From: Roseburia sp. CAG:303
Lineage (GTDB): Bacteria; Bacillota; Clostridia; Lachnospirales; Lachnospiraceae
Direction of reading: 5' to 3'
Length of the DNA stretch: 48,509 nucleotides
Assembly: GCA_000437755.1 (NCBI GenBank)
Contig: FR900146.1
Span: forward strand, 4,907 to 53,415
Shown: positions 43,970-48,509 of the stretch, in pieces
Position numbering within the stretch: position 1 is the stretch's first letter
Layout: each line of letters opens with the position of its first letter
Notes under the pieces: model-generated
What the model was told of the DNA's origin: nothing
What the model saw: only the letters and a program-made list of their open reading frames with translations
Databases searched by the model: none
Made by a program: the position numbers and the translations under genes

Positions 43970-44058
43970 GGAGAAGTACCCAAGAGGCTGAAGGGGCTCC
44001 CCTGGAAAGGGAGTAGGTCGTTAATAGCGGCGCGAGGGTTCAAATCCCTCCTTCTCCG
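43970..44058 (+). tRNA. tRNA-Ser (anticodon GGA)
   Basis: Acceptor GGAGAAG pairs with CTTCTCC (44051-44057), discriminator G. The anticodon arm CTCCC-CTGGAAA-GGGAG gives GGA. Long class II variable arm and T arm GAGGGTTCAAATCCCTC. CCA is not encoded directly after the discriminator. It shares the promoter of the first tRNA-Ser. Confidence 0.96.
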
Positions 44059-44066
44059 TCCAATGG

Positions 44067-44104
44067 GAAAAGGCATGTATCATATGGTATATGCCTTTTT
44101 TCTT
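44067..44104 (+). terminator. Intrinsic terminator after the tRNA-Ser pair
   Basis: AAAAGGCATGTA pairs with the TATATGCCTTTT arm around CATATGG and ends in a six-T run. Confidence 0.85.
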
Positions 44105-44125
44105 GTAAGAAAACCACTTTTTCGC

Positions 44126-44154
44126 TTGAAATAATTAAAGTAATCACTTATAAT
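44126..44154 (+). promoter_or_regulatory. Promoter for the SNF transporter
   Basis: TTGAAA (44126-44131) and TATAAT (44149-44154), spacer 17 bases, about 50 bases before the GTG start. Confidence 0.75.
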
Positions 44155-44203
44155 AAAGCGGTTCATATTATTTGGATAAATAGATGTAAAAGGAGATTTT
44201 ATT

Positions 44204-45685
44204 GTGAAACAGAGAGAACAATTTGGTTCCCGGCTGGGCTTTGTGCTTGTATCTGCAGGGTGTGCGGTTGGACTGGGAAATGTCTGGAAATTTCCGTATG
44301 TCTGTGGGCAATACGGAGGAGCAGCATTTATTCTGATATATCTTATCTTTCTTGCACTTTTAGGTGCACCGATTATTGTGTGTGAAATTGCAGTGGGAAG
44401 AGGAAGTGGAAAAGGTATTGCAAAAGCTTACAATGAACTGGAACCAGAGGGAGAAAAATGGCATTTGCTGAAATGGACAGGTATTGCAGGAAATTATCTG
44501 CTGATGATGTTTTATGCCATGGTATGCGGCTGGATGTTTAATTACGCATATAAGATGCTGACAGGAAAGATGAGCGGAATGGACAGCAGTATGGTAGCCG
44601 GTAAATTTCAGGAAATGTTATCCTCATCAGGAGAATTGCTCATATGGACTTTGGTCGCAATTCTGGTTGCGTTTTCCGTATGTGCATTAGGACTCGAAGG
44701 CGGTATTGAAAAGATTACCAAAGGAATGATGGTAATTCTCATTGTACTTATGATTGTACTGGCAGGACATTCCCTTCTTCTTGATAATGCGATGGAAGGG
44801 GTGAAATTCTATCTCGTCCCGGATTTCAATACCGTATTGGAAAAAGGAATCGGAGAGGTTATTTTTGCAGCAATGATGCAGGCATTTTTTACATTAAGTG
44901 TCGGCATAGGTTCTATGGAGATTTTCGGAAGTTATATGTCAAAGAAAAGAGCCATTACCGGGGAAGCCGTCAGCATTATTGGAGTTGATACATTTGTGGC
45001 ACTGATGGCTGGATTTATCATTATTCCGGCATGTTTTGCATACAATGTGGAACTGGATTCCGGTCCTTCCCTTCTGTTTATTACACTGCCGAATGTATTT
45101 AATAATATGGCAGGCGGAAGAATCTGGGGCTGTGCGTTCTTTATCTTCATGTCATTTGCAGCATTGTCAACCGTAATCGCGGTGTTTGAAAATATCCTGT
45201 CCTTCTTTATGGATGGTATGGGATGGAGCCGCAAAAAAGCCGTTCTGGTTAATATTGTTGCGATATCCATACTGTCATTGCCGGCGGTGCTGGGATATAA
45301 TGTCTGGTCAGGAATTCATCCTGTCGGAAGTCAAAGCACAATCATGGATCTGGAAGATTTTCTGGTATCTTATAACCTGCTTCCGCTTGGAAGTCTGCTG
45401 TTTGTACTTTTCTGTACAAAGAAAAACGGATGGGGATTTGAGAATTTCCTTGCCGAGGTAAATACTGGCGAAGGTATGAAATTTCCAAAGAAAATCAGAT
45501 TTTATATGACCTATATTCTTCCATGGATTATCGTGGTCATTTATCTAAAAGGCTATTATGATATGTTTTCACCAATGGGAACAAAAGTTCTGATTGGCTG
45601 GATGATCTTTGCCGCGATTCTTCTGGCTGGAATTTATCTGATATCATTTGGTATATTAAATAAGAAAAAGAAGAAAAATAAATAA
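44204..45685 (+). CDS. Sodium-dependent amino-acid transporter, NSS/SNF family
   Basis: A 493-residue integral membrane protein with about 11-12 helices. SRLGFVLVSAGCAVGLGNVW (about 8-27) followed by KFPYVCGQYGGAAF is the helix-1 sodium and substrate site of the LeuT/NSS family, and GAPIIVCEIAVGRGS is the next conserved loop. Substrate is probably a neutral or aromatic amino acid; the nearby PaaK, ACT and pheA genes make an aromatic one plausible. Start is GTG with AAAGGAG eight bases upstream. The tail is a Lys-rich cytoplasmic end. Confidence 0.9.
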   Translation: MKQREQFGSRLGFVLVSAGCAVGLGNVWKFPYVCGQYGGAAFILIYLIFLALLGAPIIVCEIAVGRGSGKGIAKAYNELEPEGEKWHLLKWTGIAGNYLLMMFYAMVCGWMFNYAYKMLTGKMSGMDSSMVAGKFQEMLSSSGELLIWTLVAILVAFSVCALGLEGGIEKITKGMMVILIVLMIVLAGHSLLLDNAMEGVKFYLVPDFNTVLEKGIGEVIFAAMMQAFFTLSVGIGSMEIFGSYMSKKRAITGEAVSIIGVDTFVALMAGFIIIPACFAYNVELDSGPSLLFITLPNVFNNMAGGRIWGCAFFIFMSFAALSTVIAVFENILSFFMDGMGWSRKKAVLVNIVAISILSLPAVLGYNVWSGIHPVGSQSTIMDLEDFLVSYNLLPLGSLLFVLFCTKKNGWGFENFLAEVNTGEGMKFPKKIRFYMTYILPWIIVVIYLKGYYDMFSPMGTKVLIGWMIFAAILLAGIYLISFGILNKKKKKNK

Positions 45686-45710
45686 AAAATATACAAAATG
45701 CATAAATACC

Positions 45711-45739
45711 TTTTAAAATTGGATTTCCTGTAGTATAAT
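45711..45739 (+). promoter_or_regulatory. Promoter for the PaaK-ACT pair
   Basis: TATAAT (45734-45739) is perfect, while TTTTAA (45711-45716) is a weak -35 at 17 bases. Confidence 0.55.
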
Positions 45740-45778
45740 AAAGACAATATTTATAAGCTTTTATTATGGAGGAAAAAA

Positions 45779-47095
45779 ATGAGCGAGAAGGAATTAATGT
45801 TAGATCCTGTACATGAATGTATGAGTCGGGATGAGATGGCAGTTTTGCAAGGAAAAAAGCTGGTGCGGACAGTGCAGAGATGTTATGATAATGTTCCGTT
45901 TTATCATAATAAGATGAAAGATATGGGACTCGAACCGGGAGATATCCGTGGAATTGAGGATATTGTCAAGCTGCCGTTTACCACAAAGGAAGATTTGCGA
46001 AATAATTATCCGTTCGGACTCCGGGCAGTACCACAGTCCGAGATTGTAAGAGTGCAGGGAACATCCGGTACGACAGGAAAGCTGACTGTAGTGCCTTATA
46101 CCAGGCATGATGTCGATGTCTGGGCGGAAAGTGCGGGAAGATGTCTGACTATGGCAGGATTGACAAAAGAGGATATCATACATGTCTGCTATGGTTATGG
46201 ATTGTTTACCGGCGGTCTTGGTGCTGATTTTGCGGCACAGCGGATTGGAGCAATGGCTGTACCAATGTCAGCGGGCAACACGGCAAGACAGATCATGTGT
46301 ATGGAAGATTTTGGAGCGACAGCACTGGCATGTACACCGTCCTATGCACTTTATCTGGCAGAGTCCATTGCAGAAGCAGGAAAAGTAGATGCGATGAAAC
46401 TCAGGGTAGGTATTCATGGAGCAGAGCCATGGACGGAAGAAATGCGTAAGAAGATACAGGATATTCTCCATATCGAATGTTTTGATATTTATGGATTGTG
46501 TGAAATCACCGGTCCGGGTGTTGCCATGGACTGCCGACAGCACAAAGGGTTACATATCAATCATGATTTCTTCTATCCAGAGATATTAGATCCGATTACC
46601 CATGAGCCGATGGATGACGGAGAACTCGGAGAACTGGTGTTTACAACACTCGAGAAGGAAGGTATGCCATTACTTCGATATCGGACAAAGGATCTGACCA
46701 GCATCGATTATTCGACCTGTGAATGTGGAAGAACACTTCCGAGAATATCAAAATTCAAAGGACGTACCGATGATATGAAGGTAATCAGGGGAGTAAATGT
46801 ATTCCCGACCCAGGTAGAAACCGTTCTGTTATCCATGGGAGGCGATATTTCCAATCATTATCAGATGATCGTGGACAGAGAGAACAATGCGGACAGACTT
46901 ACCGTCATGGTTGAGGTATGTGACAGTGTATTCTCGGACGAAATCGGAAAGCTGGATGCATTAAAACAGAAAGTGGCAGCCGGCTTAAAACAGGCACTCG
47001 GCATTTCTGTCGAAGTGAAGCTGGTAGAGCCAAAGACCATTCAGAGAAGTGAAGGCAAGGCAAAACGTGTGATCGACAACCGTAATCTGGTGTAG
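45779..47095 (+). CDS. Phenylacetate-CoA ligase-like adenylate-forming enzyme
   Basis: A 438-residue acyl-CoA ligase of the PaaK family. The AMP-binding loop VQGTSGTTGKLTVVPYT lies near residue 90-106, the DIYGLCEITGPG motif near 240, YRTKDLT near 302, and the C-terminal KGRTDDMKVIRGVNVFPTQ hinge near 330. Uses ATP and CoA to activate an aryl acid such as phenylacetate or indoleacetate. In many anaerobes a PaaK gene pairs with an ACT protein, exactly as here, beside aryl-pyruvate oxidoreductases. Those are not in the window. Strong AGGAGG-like site (TGGAGG). Confidence 0.9.
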   Translation: MSEKELMLDPVHECMSRDEMAVLQGKKLVRTVQRCYDNVPFYHNKMKDMGLEPGDIRGIEDIVKLPFTTKEDLRNNYPFGLRAVPQSEIVRVQGTSGTTGKLTVVPYTRHDVDVWAESAGRCLTMAGLTKEDIIHVCYGYGLFTGGLGADFAAQRIGAMAVPMSAGNTARQIMCMEDFGATALACTPSYALYLAESIAEAGKVDAMKLRVGIHGAEPWTEEMRKKIQDILHIECFDIYGLCEITGPGVAMDCRQHKGLHINHDFFYPEILDPITHEPMDDGELGELVFTTLEKEGMPLLRYRTKDLTSIDYSTCECGRTLPRISKFKGRTDDMKVIRGVNVFPTQVETVLLSMGGDISNHYQMIVDRENNADRLTVMVEVCDSVFSDEIGKLDALKQKVAAGLKQALGISVEVKLVEPKTIQRSEGKAKRVIDNRNLV

Positions 47096-47109
47096 AAAGG
47101 GGAATGGAA

Positions 47110-47541
47110 ATGAAGTTAAAACAGTTATCCGTATTTTTGGAAAACAGGGAAGGAAGATTAAGTGAAGTCTTAAGAATACTGGCAGAAAATAAAATCAATA
47201 TCGTGGCAGTGAGTCTGGCAGATACCTCAGACTACGGACTGCTCAGAATGATTGTGTCAGAACCGTTAAAAGGCTGCAATGTACTGCGTGAGGAAGGAAT
47301 GCAGGCGATGATAACAGAAGTCATCGGGATTCGTGTGCCTCATGCAACAGGTTCATTATGCAAGGCGATGGATTTGCTGCTTGCAAATAATGTAAATGTG
47401 GAATATATGTATGCATTTGCAAATGGGGAAGATGCGTCTGCCGTTGTAAAGACGGAGAATATGGACAAAGCGGTACAGGTATTAAAAGAGGGCGGATTCG
47501 ACGTGTGGAGCGAGGAAGATGCCTATCATATTAACAATTAA
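47110..47541 (+). CDS. Tandem ACT domain amino-acid-binding protein
   Basis: About 143 residues: two ACT domains (about 2-68 and 70-138). KLKQLSVFLENREGRLSEV and TGSLCKAMDLLLANNVNVEY are the ligand-binding edges. Such proteins bind small amino acids as sensors. An ATG at 47104 is in frame but too close to the AAAGGGG site; ATG 47110 has the right spacing. It sits 14 bases after the PaaK gene and should share its transcript, so it may sense an aromatic amino acid; that is inference. Confidence 0.85.
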   Translation: MKLKQLSVFLENREGRLSEVLRILAENKINIVAVSLADTSDYGLLRMIVSEPLKGCNVLREEGMQAMITEVIGIRVPHATGSLCKAMDLLLANNVNVEYMYAFANGEDASAVVKTENMDKAVQVLKEGGFDVWSEEDAYHINN

Positions 47542-47588
47542 ATAAGGTATTTTTATAAATGCATTGTATTTACGAAAATACTGACAGG

Positions 47589-47624
47589 AAAGAACCGGTA
47601 TGCTCTGCCGGTTCTTTGATTTTA
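47589..47624 (+). terminator. Intrinsic terminator after the ACT gene
   Basis: AAAGAACCGG (47589-47598) pairs perfectly with CCGGTTCTTT (47608-47617) around a nine-base loop, followed by a broken T run (GATTTT). Confidence 0.8.
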
Positions 47625-47645
47625 CACAAAATATGTTTTAAATTT

Positions 47646-47670
47646 AACATTATTATGATAAAATAATGTT
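47646..47670. promoter_or_regulatory. Palindrome upstream of pheA
   Basis: AACATTATT (47646-47654) is the exact reverse complement of AATAATGTT (47662-47670), seven bases apart. It overlaps a likely -10 (TATGATAAAAT), so it may be an operator for the pheA transcript. Confidence 0.5.
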
Positions 47671-47731
47671 GGGATTAAAAGATGAAAAGGTGTAAGGAAA
47701 AATACTGGGAAAAGAAAGGACGACAGAGAAA

Positions 47732-48509
47732 ATGGATTTATTAGAAATCAGAGACAAAATCGATTCTGTTGATAAAGAACTTGTAAAATTATTTGAAGAA
47801 CGGATGGATCTGTGTAAGAATGTTGCAAACTATAAAATAGAAAATCAGAAACAGGTACTCGATCCGGTACGGGAAAAAGAAAAAATTGCGGCAATCGAGG
47901 AATTTGCCCGCAGTGAATACCAGCAGGGTTCCGGTGAACTGTTCCGCCAGATTATGGCAATGAGTCGCAAGATGCAGTATAAAATGCTTGCGGAGCATGG
48001 ACTTATGAAAGAAGTTGCATTTACGGAAGTAGAAAATATCGATAAGACAAATGTGAAAGTTGTATACCAGGGGGTGGAAGGTGCATATGCACACGAAGCG
48101 GCACTGCAGTATTTTGGCGAGGATGTGAATGCATATCATGTAGCATCCTGGCGTGATGCGATGGAAGAAGTAAAGCAGGGCAGGGCAGATTATGCAGTAC
48201 TTCCGATCGAAAACTCAACGGCGGGATCGGTTACACAGGTATACGATTTGTTGATGGAGTATGATAATTATATTGTGGGAGAGACTTTTTTGAAAGTAGA
48301 ACATGCACTGATTGGTCTGCCGGAGGCGGAAATTTCAGATATAAAGAGGGTATATTCCCATCCGCAGGCATTGATGCAGAGCGAAGGTTATTTATATCAG
48401 CATAAGGACTGGCAGCAAATCAGTGTGAGCAATACCGCAGCGAGTGCAAAGAAGATCCTGGAAGACGGGAATGTTTCAGAGGCGGCGATTGCAAGCAGGA
48501 GAGCAGCCG
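47732..48509 (+). CDS. pheA: Bifunctional chorismate mutase/prephenate dehydratase, 3' end cut by the window
   Basis: 259 codons are visible and the frame is open to the end. Residues about 1-85 are an AroQ-type chorismate mutase (LLEIRDKIDSVDKELVKLFE, then R and K residues of the active site). From about 108 the prephenate dehydratase begins: VVYQGVEGAYAHEAALQYFG, YAVLPIENSTAGSV and YSHPQALMQ. The C-terminal ACT domain for phenylalanine feedback would lie outside. Makes phenylpyruvate from chorismate. RBS is AAAGGA at a rather long spacing. Confidence 0.95.
   Translation, partial: MDLLEIRDKIDSVDKELVKLFEERMDLCKNVANYKIENQKQVLDPVREKEKIAAIEEFARSEYQQGSGELFRQIMAMSRKMQYKMLAEHGLMKEVAFTEVENIDKTNVKVVYQGVEGAYAHEAALQYFGEDVNAYHVASWRDAMEEVKQGRADYAVLPIENSTAGSVTQVYDLLMEYDNYIVGETFLKVEHALIGLPEAEISDIKRVYSHPQALMQSEGYLYQHKDWQQISVSNTAASAKKILEDGNVSEAAIASRRAA

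Overview
The window looks like chromosome of a low-to-moderate G+C Firmicute, most likely a Clostridia/Lachnospiraceae gut anaerobe. This is inferred from strong AGGAGG-type ribosome sites, TTGACA/TATAAT promoters with 17-base spacers, a T-box in front of a complete trp operon, the long form of the hibernation factor HPF, tRNA-Ser genes without an encoded CCA, and the gene families themselves (FatA-type thioesterase, PaaK plus ACT pair, TsaE-TsaB-RimI cluster). All genes but one (an SDR reductase at 33.6-34.3 kb) lie on the + strand. I see no insertion sequence, prophage or CRISPR array.

Layout. 0-5 kb: a phospholipase-D/DEAD helicase/DUF3427 protein, a MutT-like NUDIX hydrolase and a GAF-GGDEF diguanylate cyclase, closely spaced. 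5-8.6 kb: a secreted SH3/NlpC-P60 cell wall hydrolase, MutY and an alpha/beta hydrolase. 8.6-14.6 kb: a tight five-gene signalling operon made of a C-terminally short Rel (p)ppGpp enzyme, a membrane diguanylate cyclase, an EAL phosphodiesterase, a lone CheY-like receiver and a CheC-like phosphatase. It ends in a large unexplained palindromic element (14585-14815). 14.8-15.8 kb: aldo/keto reductase. 15.85-22.75 kb: promoter, Trp T-box and trpEGDCFBA. 22.87-25.85 kb: prfC with a structured leader, a NUDIX hydrolase and trmO. 25.9-29.2 kb: an FGGY kinase and a PutP-type transporter. 29.3-33.65 kb: a 2-isopropylmalate synthase fused to an AraC-type DNA-binding domain, an acyl-ACP thioesterase, a GH43 glycosidase and a small membrane protein. 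34.3-35.0 kb: a long AT-rich gap with a cluster of DnaA boxes, then hpf. 35.7-43.7 kb: tex, a YcxB-like protein, tsaE-tsaB-rimI, a CxxC mini-protein, ribonuclease Z, a membrane-anchored unknown, tsaD and ispD. 43.8-44.1 kb: two tRNA-Ser genes. 44.2 kb to the end: an SNF-family transporter, phenylacetate-CoA ligase, an ACT protein and the 5' part of pheA.

Two themes stand out. Aromatic metabolism recurs: tryptophan synthesis, phenylalanine synthesis (pheA), PaaK/ACT and an amino-acid-type transporter. Nucleotide second messengers recur too: a (p)ppGpp enzyme and three c-di-GMP proteins within 10 kb. The most unusual items are the LeuA-AraC fusion, the Rel/c-di-GMP/CheY/CheC operon, the 231-base palindrome and the DnaA-box cluster far from any dnaA gene. 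Family names come from reading protein motifs by eye; no database search was run.
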